From contig OY992537.1 of NCBI GenBank assembly GCA_963921195.1, positions 54,522,313 to 54,586,312 of the forward strand: a stretch of 64,000 bases of DNA. The letters are read 5' to 3'. Position 1 is the first letter of the stretch; each line of letters starts with the position of its first letter. Under the pieces are notes generated by a model that did no database searches, was not told the origin of the DNA, and saw only the letters and a list, made by a program, of their open reading frames with translations. The translations under genes and the position numbers were made by a program. Positions 1 to 11,235 of this stretch are shown here, in pieces. This DNA comes from Pegoplata infirma (taxonomy: Eukaryota > Arthropoda > Insecta > Diptera > Anthomyiidae).

Positions 1-180
1 TTGCTGTCTATTAAGATTGTCACAGACCACAGACAAAAATTATTTTGTGTGTATCGCGTTCTTACGTACAAAAGATATATACGAAAATTCAGAAAAATTT
101 GCTAACAAAACATTCAAGAAAATGGCGCCCATCCCGGGGCCAGACTTAGAATCACACAGAGAAAACTCATAAACCACTGC

Positions 181-2522
181 CTTCGTTCGGCCTTACATCA
201 CGATATTAGCCAAAAAAATTCGACTACTTATCAGCACACATTAAGCAATAATTGCCCGGACTGTGAAATTGTTGCTGCTAGACATTTTAATGTATACAAT
301 TCTTCCTGGCTTCCTCATTTCAGCCATACGACTCCTGACATGTACATTAGATCTCAACAACATCGTTCCGCTGTCGTAATCAAAAATGTTACTATCTACT
401 GAAATTGTCCAACTCTTACATATAATGAAGATGAAATATTCACTGACCCGGTTGATAAAGCTAATTTGCATTTTTGCATGGAACTCATACTTGCTGGTTA
501 GCAATCAACCATTGCCCGACCCCAAAAGAGTATATTATACTCTGCCCAGGATATCTTTCGGGTTCGTGCAGTAAAAAGGGTTCTTGATAATCTCAACGTA
601 AAGAAGTCTCCCGGGCCTGATGGACTTTCTGTACTGGTGCTGAAACAGTGTTCTTCGACTTTCGCTCGTCCATTGGCTAAACTTTTTAGTTTTTCCTACT
701 GTGGGAAGTCGTCCCCTCTTAATGGAAGGTGTCCAATGTTTAACCCATCCCTAAGAAGGTATAGGCTACTACCTCTGACAGCTACCGCCCAATTGAAATT
801 TGTTCTGAGCTCTCTAAAGTTATGGAGAGCATGGTTAATTTCCATCCTGTAAAGTACCTAAAGTCTTATTCACTTCTATACGATCGATTGTGTGGTTTTG
901 GTAAGATTCGTTCTACGGGAGACTGGTTATCAGTCCTTACGGAACGTTGGGTGCTCTAGTAAACAAGCCAGCGGGGCCGGTTGGAATTGATGCACTGGTA
1001 GTGAAACAGTGTTCTTCGCCGCTCGCTCGACCATTGGCTGAACTTTTTAGCTTTTCCTACCGTGGGGCAGTCTTCCCCTCTTGCTGGAAGGGGGCCATTG
1101 TTAAGCCTATCCCAAAAAAGATTGAGGCTATTTACCCCGACAGTTACCGCCCAATTGCATTTTGGTCAGAGCTCTCTAAAGTTATGTAGAGCATGGTTCA
1201 TTTACATTTTGTGAAGTATCTGTATTCTAATTTACTTCTATGCGATCGATAGTAAGGTTTTCGTAGGAGTCGTTCTACGGAACACCTGTTAACGTTCCAT
1301 ACGGAACGTTGGAGTCAATATATACACTAATTTGGAGAGAGTAAAGTGATGGCTCTGGAAATTTTTAAGGGACTTAAACGTGTGTGGCAAGACGCACTTT
1401 TATTAAAACTTGTTGCATTTGTTGTCGGTGTTGTTTTCTCACGATTTACATATATCGAGCTTTCTCGGAAGCCGCACTACACGTGTTGTTATAGATGGGG
1501 TTTCATTCAACGAGTTTCAGCTTTATTCAAGGGTACCTCAAGGTTCCGTTCTTTCTCCTACCCTTTTCCTTAATTTATTAATGACATTCTAAGTCAACCC
1601 TTTTATCCTATACACTTTAATGCAGATAACAGCAACATTTGTCATTTATTTTCTTTTGATCATCGTCCAAGCCTTGTTGAGGTTAAGGTCAAGAGACAGA
1701 ATATAAATGACATACTTAATCATGACCTTTCTGCGATCTTCGAGTGGATTCTGGCGAATAGAATCGATTTTAATGCTCGCAAGACCCAGTGTTGACGATC
1801 TGCGGAATCAATGGCATCTCTAACCATGGGTGGTATAACTATTAAGGAATTAGACACTCTTGATGTTCACTGAGCATTGTTTAGGGCATGAAAATACAAT
1901 GTGATGTTCGCTGGTCACAACATGTTATCCAAGTTTCAAAAGAAGCATTAAAGTGTCTCGGTATCTTAAAACGGTACAAGAATTACTTCACTTCGTCTGA
2001 TCTCCTTACGATTTATACGTCCTATAACCGACAGAAGTTAGAATAAAACTTCCGTGTTTGGGCATAGGCTTCAAAGTCTATTTTTAAGTTTTTGGACCAA
2101 GTGAAAGAAATTGCGCTAAACTCTATTGATTCATTGGAGCATCGCCGGAACGTGGGTGCATTATTGTTCTACCGATATTACCATGCTAAGATATGCTGAG
2201 ATAAGTCAACTTATCTCAGAGACTCGAGTGTTTGTTCGCAGTACTCTCCAACCCAGCAGATCAGATCCGTTTGTGGTCGATAACCCAATGAATTGCACAA
2301 CGCATTACAGAGAGAATTCGTTTCTCAATCTAACTTGTCGTATGTGGAATTCACTTCCCGCAGAAGTTTTCCCAGTCAGCTACGATCTGAAAATGTTTAA
2401 TCTATATGTCCATAACCACTACCCAATCTTTTCATTTTCCTCATAACCTATTTTTCTAAAACCAACACAATGCACTGCATTAGTAGGGGCATCCTCTATG
2501 TGTTGGCTCAAAGTAAAAAAAA
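181..2522 (+). pseudogene. Jockey-clade LINE, decayed copy 1 (endonuclease and RT remnants)
   Basis: This is a dead non-LTR retrotransposon read left to right. At 267-318 a frame reads HFNVYNSSWL, matching the GDFN-x-H-x-SWL motif of the apurinic-type endonuclease with the first residues mutated. A large internal deletion then joins it to TDPVDKANL (about 450), KKSPGPDG (about 600) and the reverse transcriptase. RT pieces appear in changing frames: ARPLAKLFSFSY, YRPI, a decayed PQGS region near 1540, and the C-terminal segment THYRENSFLNLTCRMWNSLP (2314-2373). The 3' UTR ends in TGTTGGCTCAAAGT followed by an A run at 2513-2522, the same 3' end as the two minus-strand copies at 4.6 and 47.8 kb. 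Many stops and frameshifts rule out function. The first 180 bases may be an older part of the same element but I could not align them. Confidence 0.85.
598..1314 (+). repeat. Internal tandem duplication in Jockey copy 1
   Basis: The RT segment that starts at the SPGPDG region occurs twice in direct order, about 598-957 and 966-1314. Both halves contain GTGCTGAAACAGTGTTCTTC or a close variant, then ATTGGCTNAACTTTTTAG, TACCGCCCAATTG, and GTTCTACGG near their ends. The halves differ at many sites, so the duplication is old or was made by recombination between two diverged copies. Confidence 0.75.
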
Positions 2523-3379
2523 TGCTTATTTACTTAAAAGGAACAACTGATCGCACTATGATCCCAGTTCCAGTTTTGAAAAATCTTAGTAGTCTTTCAG
2601 TTCTCTTTTAAATAGAATGAAAATTTCTTATAATTCCTTCATGTATAGCTTACTTTTCGCTCTTACTTAGGCAACTTACAAAAAATTCCAAACTTCACAC
2701 CATTAATTTTTTGTTCTCAAACTACGTCATTAAATTCATTAAAAAAAAGAAATCATGAATGCAACTCACACAATACAGAAAAACCAAGAATTTTTTAAAG
2801 AATTCACACGCATATGCAAAATGCGTGCAGAAAATAAACTGCAGATGGTCAAAAACTCTACCAGTATAAAATGATACTGAAAGTTTTATGTTTAAAAAAC
2901 AAGAATTACTTTGGACTTAAGCAACGTCATTGCTAAAACCAAAGTCTTCCTTCCTTTCTTTTTTTTTGTGATTTCAAAGCAGCAACAAGAATTCACATTC
3001 TTTTAAGAATTTAGTTTATTGACCTCAAAAGTTAAAAAAACGAAAAATGTATATTGGTTAATTTAGATCTTGTTCTGCAGCTTGGCCTTAAGGAATTACA
3101 AACTGTCTGCTAGTGGTAAGAAAAGAAATCTTAAGAAAAGAAATCTTTAGCAAAGATATTTTTTTTATTTTAAAAATATTAAGACCAAAAAGAAGAAATC
3201 CCTTTTGGACATCGTTATAGCAACAACAGTAACATGTTGTAGCAACAAAAACATACCAATAACAACATCAACAACAACGGACATCAACAGCAATATAATC
3301 ATTAACATAATCATTACCTACATACCAAACATAGGAAGTTTGTTTAAAAAGTTATGGGTCACTAGGTAAGTTTAGGTTG
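2523..3379. other. AT-rich DNA with no recognised feature
   Basis: I see only AT-rich sequence with short A and T runs, an AACAACAACA-type microsatellite near 3230-3290, and no ORF, splice pair or inverted repeat I can support. The last part, toward 3380-3470, may be the 3' UTR of the minus-strand LINE that follows, because it lies directly beyond its C-terminal end. Confidence 0.5.
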
Positions 3380-4621
3380 TTAGTGGCTGCTGACGGTTTA
3401 CGTCAGCACCCTTTGTGATACCACGGAACTGTAAAAGGTTTCCCTAATAGTCCCTATCGTTAAACCAATTTGAGATTTTTTTGAAACTCCTAAGATATTG
3501 AATTTTGACTTCTGAGAAATCAGAAAGGTCGTGCAGCAAATCCAAGCTCTTCAGAGTAGACTCTAAAGCCCACTTGTTCGTGCAGCCTCGATCCATCCGT
3601 GTAAAAATTTATGGAAGTATTATAGTAGTAAAGTGGCGCTCAAAAAGGCTCATAGAGGGAGCACAGTCCACATTTTGTGGTATTTTTATCTTCTTCAAGA
3701 TCGCGCTATGGCCACAATCGTCGAATTGCCGACGTAGCCGCATACTGCCTGCCCCATATGTCCAATGGTATCAGGTGAAGGAGGATTTCTACTGCACCCG
3801 TTGGTGTCGTACGAAGAGCAGCAGTGATGCATATCGATGCCACTCTCTGTACCTTCGTGATGAAGACACAATTCCCTTTTGTCTCTAAAGCAGGCCACCA
3901 GACAATGATTCCATATAGCAGAATTGGATGCACCACCGATGTTTAAATCCTACGAACGAATTTAGGGATAAAGCCCTATCGTTTTCGAATGGCCCTTTAA
4001 CAGGAATATAAAGCAATCGTTGCCTTTCTCACCCGTTCTTCAATATAACGCCTGAAATTCAACTTCCTATCCAGAAATACTCCAAGACACTTGCCTCCAT
4101 CTGAGAAGGCGATTTCAGTTTCGTCCAGAGAAATAGGATCAAAAACAGGAATCTTATTTTTCCTTGTAAACAAAACAAGCTATGTTTTACTTCGATGAAC
4201 TCCTGGACCACAGCTTCTTGCCTGTTTAGGCAAATCTTTCAGAGAAACCTGAAGAATGTCGCTCAATGTTTGCAGATGCTTTCTCTTTACCACTATCGCG
4301 ATATTGTCAGCATATGCGACAACATGAGAACCACGTGCTTCTAGAGATACCAGCACTGAATTCAGTGCTAGGTTTTAAAGAAGCGGCGAAACAACACCTC
4401 CCCGTGGTGTGCCCGTATTGACAAATCGAGATATGACAGACGCTCCCAATTGGCAAGTAGATTTTCCACCATTAAAACGATCCCGCACTTCGCTCCCAGA
4501 ACAGACAATACCACAATTATCGAGTCTGGGATGACATTATTAAAAGCACCGTCTATATCAAAAAATATCTCCTTTACCAAAATCGATCTATCGATGTTAC
4601 CAACGATCTCATGAAGAGCTG
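3380..4621 (-). pseudogene. LOA/I-type LINE remnant: RT and RNase H
   Basis: Read on the minus strand, this holds the second half of a LINE polyprotein of a different lineage from Jockey. From high to low coordinates: ALHEIVGNIDRS and FDIDGAFNNVIPDSI (RT catalytic motif A, about 4540-4620), a decayed GTPQGGV region (about 4370-4410), HVVAYADNIAIVV (motif C, about 4300-4340, with Asn where the second catalytic Asp should be), then ILLYGIIVWWPALETKG and ALRTTPTGAVEILL (3740-3930), the conserved segment after RT in LOA/I/R1-like elements. At about 3570-3620 INFYTDGSRLHEQVGFRVYS matches an RNase H domain, which favours LOA or I clade over R1. Frames shift several times. Its 5' side is broken at 4621 by the poly(T) of Jockey copy 2 and continues beyond it at 6068. 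Clade assignment is inference. Confidence 0.75.
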
Positions 4622-6067
4622 TTTTTTTTTTTTTTACTTTGAGCCAACACTCAGTGGATGCACCCACCTACTTGAGTTGTTATTAGGAAAATAGGTTATG
4701 AGGAGAAGGAAAGAGAGAGTGGTGTTTGTGGACATTTTATTTGAATTTCTCTAAATTGTAGCCGACTGGGAAGACCTCTGCCGTGAGATTATTCCACATA
4801 CGGCTAGTTGGAACATGAAACAAATTTTCTCTTTAATGCGATGTGCGACCCATTGGACAGTCGACAACGAACGGATGTGATCAACGGGAGAGGCAAGTAC
4901 TACAGGCATGCACCAGCGTCTCAGGGATGAGTTCACCCATCTCAGCTGAACACTTACAGCGGTAATATCGGTAGAACAATGAAGCACAATCCACATTCCG
5001 ACGATGCTCCAATGAGTCAATAGTGCTGGATACTCTACTGTCCTTGATGAGCTTCAACGCACTCCTTTGCACCCGATCCAGAAGCTTCAAGATAGACCTT
5101 GAAGCACCAGCCTTGATATGGGAGTTGTATTTCATCTTCGGTCGTATATAGTCGGTATAAATCGTGAGAAAATCAGATGGAGTGAAAAAATTCTTGCATC
5201 ATTTTAAGAAACCAAGACACTTGAATGCTTCTTTCGAAACTTGAAAAACATATTGGTTCCAACGAAAATTATATTGAATTTTTATGTCTAGAACATCAAG
5301 AGTTTCTGATTCCTCAATAGCTAGCCACCCATGAATACAGATGACGCTGATTTCACAAGCCGTCTGTGGGCTAAAATCGACCCTGTTTGCAAGACCCCAC
5401 TCGGATATTTTCGTAAGGTCATTATTGAGTGTGTCATTCATGTTCCGCCTCATAGCTTCAACCTCATTAAGGCTTGGTCTTTGATAAAAGGAAAATTAAT
5501 GACAAATGTTGCTGTCATCTGCGAAAGAATAGATATGATTGGAAGTTGGACCCAGGAGGTCGTTAAGAAAAATAAGAAAAAGGGTAGGAGAAAGAACAGA
5601 GCCTTGCGGTATCCCTGAATTTAAATGAAACTTATCTGATGAGAACCAATCTATAACAACACGTATACAGCGGTCTCGGAGGAAGCTCGATATAAATCGC
5701 AATGAATTTAGAGGCGAGTGCACCGTGTCACACACAATCAAACGCTTTAGAAATATCTAGAGCAACCACTTTGCTTTCACGAAATTTGGGGAATATAACG
5801 ACTCCAACGTTACGAAAAAAAAACGCTAAAAAGTCCCCCGTAGAACGACTTCTGGGGGCCTCGTTGGCTAGTTGGTAGCGTGCTAGCCTTTCAACGTGGT
5901 CGTCGTAGGTTCGATTACCATCAGAACCCTTCGTTTTTTTGCTTCAACGAGACGACGGTCATTGTAACTAGATAGAATAAATAAAAATGTTGATCATGTG
6001 ATCAAACCTATTATAATAATAGGTCTTCTGCGAAAGCCATACTGTCGATCACACAAAAGTGAAATCC
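4622..6067 (-). mobile_element. Jockey-clade LINE, copy 2, nested and 5'-truncated
   Basis: The minus strand begins (at low coordinate) with a T run at 4622-4634, the poly(A) tail of the insert, followed by ACTTTGAGCCAACACTC, the Jockey 3' UTR. Going up, fragments match the long Jockey ORF at 47.8-49.4 kb: LDRVQRSALKLIKDSRVSS (about 5030-5090), FQVSKEAFKCLGFLK, the motif C segment NHIYSFADDSNICH (about 5500-5540) and SGIPQGSVLSPTLFLIFLND (about 5560-5620). The catalytic FADD is intact here, unlike in copy 3. Small indels break the frame. The element is interrupted at 5855-6024 by a SINE and ends at about 6067, short of the SPGPDG segment. It lies inside the LOA/I-type LINE, which resumes on the far side. 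Confidence 0.88.
5855..6024 (+). mobile_element. tRNA-derived SINE inserted in Jockey copy 2
   Basis: A 170-bp insert splits the Jockey copy and is flanked by a 6-bp duplication CTTCTG (5849-5854 and 6025-6030). Removing the insert and one duplication restores the Jockey sequence seen at about 49040-49060. The head holds both RNA polymerase III promoter boxes: box A TGGCTAGTTGG at 5865-5875 and box B GGTTCGATTAC at 5908-5918, spaced as in a tRNA. The anticodon arm does not pair well, so it is not a working tRNA. The tail ends in a TATAATAATA microsatellite, usual for insect SINEs. SINEs rely on a partner LINE for reverse transcription; the partner is not identifiable here. Confidence 0.82.
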
Positions 6068-6260
6068 CAACATTCAGGATAAAGTCGACTCTGGTATCCA
6101 TCCCTTCATTTTAAAGAAATATGCGAGTAGTTAATAGAAGAAGCCAGAACTTTAAGCAACCTCGATTCCTCAGAAACGTTTTCTGCGTTTCCGCAGATCT
6201 ACCGTTTCCGTTTATCTACCGTTGCTGTATGCATGTTGTCTTTTCGAAAGCAACTTTGGA
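6068..6260 (-). pseudogene. 5' continuation of the LOA/I-type LINE remnant
   Basis: On the minus strand about 6190-6260 reads RRELGPKLLSKRQHAYSNGR, followed by a stop. The QHAYxxGR segment is the conserved stretch just before ALHEIV in LOA/I/R1-like reverse transcriptases, and ALHEIV is found at about 4615 on the other side of Jockey copy 2. This shows that the Jockey element landed inside this older LINE. Beyond about 6260 I could not follow the protein further. Confidence 0.6.
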
Positions 6261-6639
6261 CCAAGCTCTCTACGCATATTGTGACGTGGTTTTATTCTTC
6301 GGCTGAGGTAGATCAGTCGTGTCCAGGTTCAACTTGAGGACCACCAAACCTTAAGTAATAACACAATATATTTGCCCTTTTTGGGGTTGTATAATATATT
6401 TTCTTTATTAATTTTAATAACTTCAATACACATAAATAGCAACTACTCTACTGGCTTCACTCGGGTACGATCGACTCGTCGGTTATATCTTCTCGGGTAA
6501 CGACACTGGCTTAGTCGTTCTGGTATGATTCGGGTAACTTCGGTAGATAACTCGGGTACCTTCGGCAATCCTCAGAATCTAGAACTTCGGCTCTTTCGTC
6601 CTCGGGTTGGCAACCTCCTCGGCGGCGGGGATGCAAATC
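6261..6639. other. Unassigned region leading into the minisatellite, CTCGGGTA-rich
   Basis: The sequence from about 6450 is GC-richer than its surroundings and repeats short motifs such as CTCGGGTA, TTCGGGTAACT and GGTACCTTCGG in an irregular way, then GGCGGCGGGG near 6620. It runs straight into the minisatellite that follows. No ORF or known element end was recognised. Confidence 0.4.
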
Positions 6640-7395
6640 CTACTATCGAACAGACCGCGAAGGCCGTAAATCCGAACAGACCGCGAAGGCTGTAAAATTG
6701 TGTTTCGTTAGAACAGACCGCGAAGGCTGTAAATTAGAACAGACCGTGAAGGCTGTAAACTTAGAACAGTCCGCAGAGGCTGTAAATCCGAACAGACCGC
6801 GAAGGCTGTAAATGGTTTCATTAGAACAGACCGCGAAAGGCCCAGGCACTTGAGCGCTACTGTAGCGGTGCTGTAGCGTGACGGGCTGTTGTGTCGTTTT
6901 AAAGTTCGGCCGCTACACCACCGTCACGTATTCGTTTAAGTACCTATTTCTATATATTTTAGTACAAGCTAACGTATCAGCTGACACGTCTCCGAACCGT
7001 ATTCGCTCAAGTAATTATGCCTGAAGGCTGTAAATTAGAACAGACCGCGAAGGCTGTAAACTTAGAACAGTCCGCAGAGGCTGTAAATCCGAACAGACCG
7101 CGAAGGCTGTAAATGGTTTGGTTACAACAGACCGCGAAGGCTGTTAATTAGAACAGACCGCGAAGGCTGTAAACTTAGAACAGTCCGCAGAGGCTGTAAA
7201 TCGGAACAGACCGCGAAGGCTGTAAATGGTTTAGTTAGAACAGACCGCGAAGGCTGTAAATTAGAACAGACCGCGAAGGCTGAAAACTTAGAACAGTCCG
7301 CAGAGGCTGTAAATCCGAACAGACCGCGAAGGCTGTAAAATTATGTTAGTGGTGTTAGTTTGGTTTAGAACAGACCGCGAAGGCTGTAAATCGAA
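6640..7395. repeat. Minisatellite with higher-order structure (GAACAGACCGCGAAGGCTGTAAAT unit type)
   Basis: A unit of about 25 bp with the core AACAGACCGCGAAGGCTGTA is repeated at 6640-6845 and 7021-7393. Units differ in a regular way: one version has AACAGTCCGCAGAGGCTGTA, and it recurs at about 6765, 7063, 7172 and 7288. Blocks of about four units therefore form a higher-order repeat of roughly 110 bp. The two arrays are separated by a non-repetitive 170-bp spacer (about 6850-7020) with CGCTACTGTAGCGGTGCTGTAGCG-like inverted pieces. The open frames through it are just translations of the repeat. It could be the tandem-repeat part of a larger mobile element, since the array is far more GC-rich than the flanks. 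Confidence 0.88.
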
Positions 7396-9341
7396 CGACC
7401 AACCGAAGTTTATCGCTACTAAAAGTTAGGTTCATACATTAAGTATTAACCTTTGGCAGTTTAATTTAACCACCCCGATTGAGTCACAAACTAAAATACT
7501 TATGTTCATAATTAAATAGACTAAATGTGAACTCTTGCGGGTATGGTTAAAAAATTCAAATTTTAAATCAAAAAAAAACTTAACACAATGTGTTGTGAAG
7601 TTACTACAAACAAACGCACTACTGCATGTGTTGTGTAGTACAAACAACCAAACACGTGTAATTGATACAGAGTGGCGTGATCAGCGTGTTTACACTGCTA
7701 CTAAAACAAACGTGTAATCTGTTTAGATTGATCATAAGAAAATTAATATGATCAATACACTATTTAACGAAAATATGAACGTTGTGAATCGGAGTTTGAT
7801 TTGCAACGTTACAATATATAAGTCTATTATTCTTGCCATCGTCTTTAACAAAAAAGAAAAGATGCGTTTAAACTTCCATTAAATTTTCTTATAATTCTCA
7901 AACGACCCTACCTTCCTCAAAAAGCACTTCAAACATTAACAAGAATTTTAGTATGTAGTAAATATTTATAAAATTTTAAAATATTTTATCTTCTCATATG
8001 AGACCAAAAAAAAAAAAAGAACTTAAGCTATTTTTAGTATTAGATGCATTTTGATGATTGTGTTGTCCGTCCATCGTCCAATGGTCGTGCGTTTGGAGAA
8101 AAAATACCTATGCATTTATTTTCCTTTATTATAATACCCATTGAGTCATGAAAGCTGCAAAAGGGTACAACACTCTGCTGTGCATATTAACCAATCATCT
8201 GTGGAGTATAGGGAGAATTCCTTCTTTAATTCCAGTAGCATTTTATGATGACCATTTACGATGTCTTAAGAATTTTTAATGTAAACTTTAATGTACATGT
8301 TGATGATGATGATGATGAGTTTAGATTGTGAGATTTTGTTTTGTTTTTAGGTTTCTTAGTGTTGTCAAGTATGTATCATATGGTATTTGAAGTTATTTTA
8401 CTGCATTATTACTTTAAGAATAAAGATTTAATGTTTTGGAATTTAAAGAAAATTGCATGTGGGAATTTAATGGATAATTACACAGTGCGACACAAAAACT
8501 GCAACTGCTTTTCGTGTAGAATTTTTTGAAGTACTTATTGAAACTGCCTAGAAAAACCTTTAAAATGGTAAAGCCTTATGTAATGCATTACCAGGTAATG
8601 CATAGAAAAAACAAAAATATGCATTATTTTTCTCTACCACTTATCAAATACATTACTTTTTTGTATATAAATATCACAAATGCTATAGGAAGGCACGAAT
8701 AATTACAACCTCAAATCTTGATATTTCGAATGTACTCTTCAAATTTAAATGGATATTTTATGGATTACAACTGAAAATAGTATACAAAAATGCTACAGCA
8801 CAGTTTTTTTTTATATATTGTTCTTTTACTATTGTTATACCACTAATTGTGGCATTCTTAACCAACTCTTAATAATTTTAAGTTTTCTTTTTTTTCTCAT
8901 CCTTCAATTTTTAAATATTTTCTATTTTCTCTACGTATTTTTTTCTCAAAAGCTTAAGTACATTATTCGCCCGTGCACCATGTTGCCTGCTAATTCTCTT
9001 GGCAACAGTATCAGCACTTTTGCCCTTTAAGAAAAAAAAACACATTTTCCCACGATTCATTCAAAAGATATTAAAAAAACCAACAAGATATACAACAACG
9101 GCGCCTTTTACTACTTTAAAGGATCTAAGGACGGGGTCTAAAGGAATTTATTCATTTTGGTGATAAAAAACCAAAAGTGTTTGACGAAATACTTTGTCAA
9201 TATGTTGAAATTAGTTATAAAAACAAACTGCAACAGGTAATGAAATCGTTTCAACAATTTGATGAAACATTTCATTAGAATTTTGCAGGATTTTGCAGTG
9301 AAGCAACGAAATTTATTAATTTTGGTAAAAAAAAAGAACTT
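7396..9341. other. AT-rich unassigned DNA
   Basis: No gene or element end could be supported. Items seen: a GATGATGATGATGATGA microsatellite at about 8300-8320, an AATGCATTACCAGGTAATGCAT partial palindrome at about 8580-8605 that resembles the subterminal part of the CCCAGCAAAA MITEs at 41-47 kb, and long T runs at 8800-8950. The short open frames have no recognisable domain and no splice context I trust. Confidence 0.45.
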
Positions 9342-10670
9342 ACAAGGGAAGTATCTCAACCCTTATGAACCGATTTGCCTGAAACTTATAATATATATTA
9401 AAGAGACGATTTTAAGGTTCTCGGCTTATCGGCCATATGGGTGTTTAAAAATTTCGTTGTCTCCTTATGAAACCATGTGGACCATCGGCCAAATATCGAT
9501 AATTTCCGACCCAATAGGAATATCGTCTAGAGCAGCGGTTACCAACCTATGGTACGCGTACCACTAGGGGTACGCGAAACTGTCCGCGGGGGTACGCAAA
9601 ACTTTAGTAATTTGGACATTTGGTTTATAATAATCTTTCAATGCTGGTTCCGCATCTGGCTTCCAAAGTTTTTCATAACATCAGGTTTTTAGGTTTGCAA
9701 TTTAGAGATCCTTTTTTTCGATATTCTTTTATGATATTTTGAGATCTGACGACTTGTTTTCGATTAACCTTTCGATGCTGATTCCGAATATAGTTTCCAA
9801 ATTGTTCTATGATGCCAGGTTTATGAGAAAATTTATGACAAAGTTCTTAAAAACGTGTTTTTGGGCATTTTTGAGACGGGTTGTGATAGTATGGAAATTT
9901 TGGTACCATTTTGTTTAGCTCCAAATGCCCTTTTATTGTTTATGCGAGGGTGAATCATTCAAAAAGTCACGGAATTATTGATCTGCCCTCGTATTAAAAA
10001 AAAAACAAAATATGGGTTTTTGGAACTTTTTTTACGAGTTCAAAAACGTCCGTTGTTTTAATTTTTTGTGTAGAATCGACTGGTAAAATCAGATTTGCAA
10101 TATTTTCCGACGTTTTTGCCCTGCAAAAAATCAGCTCAAAATCCGCGTTTTCAGATGCACCCTTAAGGAGCGAACATTTTTCCAAAAAAAAAACACCATT
10201 GTTTTGATCTCGCTAAATCCTTCAAAAAAATTATAAACCCGCAGATCAAAAATTTCAAAATTAACTCTAATATTAATATGTATGTCAAGTTTTTTAAAGA
10301 AAACAAAAAACTCGTTAGGGGGTACGCGGCTGGTAAAATTTAAAATTAGGGGTACGTGAGCCAAAAAGGTTGGTAACCGCTGGTCTAGAGCAAAAATACG
10401 TGTCGACTTACAAGGTTATGCCACCTTTGGATAGGCATTAAAAAAAAAGCTTTCTTCTCATATGAAAACATTATATAGTTTCTTTAAAAGAAATGGCTGA
10501 AAAATCAAAAAAAAAAACGATTTTTTCGCCATTTTTTGACACATGTTTTGAACCCCTAAATTCCCGATATGGCCGATAAGCTGAGACACGCCAACCTTAG
10601 AATTGTCTCTTTTATATATATTTCAAGTTTCAGGCAAATCGGTTCATAAGGGTTGAAATACTTCCCTTGT
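9342..10670. mobile_element. Inverted-repeat (foldback-type) element hosting a hAT insertion
   Basis: Left arm 9342-9445 and right arm about 10560-10670 are inverted copies: ACAAGGGAAGTAT, CTTATGAACCGATTTGCCTGA, TATATTAAAGAGACGATT, and CGGCTTATCGGCCATAT recur in reverse complement on the right. The centre is taken up by a hAT element at 9533-10382; removing it leaves about 480 bp. No reading frame spans it. Exact ends and a TSD were not resolved. Confidence 0.7.
9533..10382. mobile_element. Non-autonomous hAT element, 850 bp, with 8-bp TSD
   Basis: The ends are CAGCGGTTACCAACC at 9533-9547 and its reverse complement GGTTGGTAACCGCTG at 10368-10382, the classic CAGNGGTT-type hAT terminus. Perfect 8-bp duplications GTCTAGAG flank it (9525-9532 and 10383-10390). 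Subterminal GGGGTACGCG-like repeats occur on both sides (about 9560-9600, 10318-10355). There is no intact transposase frame, so it must move with a transposase supplied in trans. Confidence 0.92.
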
Positions 10671-11235
10671 TAGAAAAATTGAAACTATTAAACAAAAAAA
10701 ATTAGTTTAGCTAAACCTCCGTTTCCATTTTAAGTTTTTAATAACTTTTCTTCAATCGATTTATTGCGTGATTGATCATCGAAGGGCTAAAAATATTGTA
10801 ATATAAATAAAGTATACTACATTTTTTTCGAAATTTTTGTTTTCGAACTTTAGATCAATAATTTTTATAGTGCTTAAACCATTCAATAAAACAAACATAT
10901 ATATATAAAATCCTAGACATTAGGAACCCAAGTATTCACTTAAAAGCAAAGTTCCACCAATTTTGTGGAAAAATCAGCTTACAATTAGACATTACAATAT
11001 TACATTGTGTTTGAGATATATGAGAAATTGACTTTTTACGAAGACGCTGTTGACATAATATTTTTATTAGAGTTGCAGTTTTTCTTCAACTTTTAATATT
11101 CCCAAGTGTCCGGGAACATTTTTAATCTTCTATACAAAAAAATTACGTGGTCCAAATTTGAGGCCAATGGAATGAATTAATCCCGTGGCGCCCGGCGATC
11201 AAAATTTGGGATTTGGAAAAATTAAACAAAAAAAA
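10671..11235. other. AT-rich DNA with a repeated 'GTGGCGCCCGGCGATC' segment
   Basis: Mostly unassigned. About 11090-11225 contains CCGTGGCGCCCGGCGATCAA followed by a GGGATTTGGAAAA stretch; related segments occur at about 56490-56530, 58420-58460 and 60310-60370, so it belongs to an interspersed repeat family whose ends I could not define. Confidence 0.45.

Noticed and set aside
3505..3888. 127-codon plus-strand frame
   Set aside because: It is antisense to the RNase H and C-terminal part of the LOA/I-type LINE.
5861..5935. A functional tRNA gene
   Set aside because: Pol III boxes are present, but the anticodon and acceptor stems do not pair, and it lies in a 170-bp insert with a target duplication; a SINE explains it better.
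6640..7395. CRISPR-like array of regular repeats
   Set aside because: Units of about 25 bp are adjacent with no unique spacers of fixed length, and the context is a eukaryotic repeat; it is a minisatellite.
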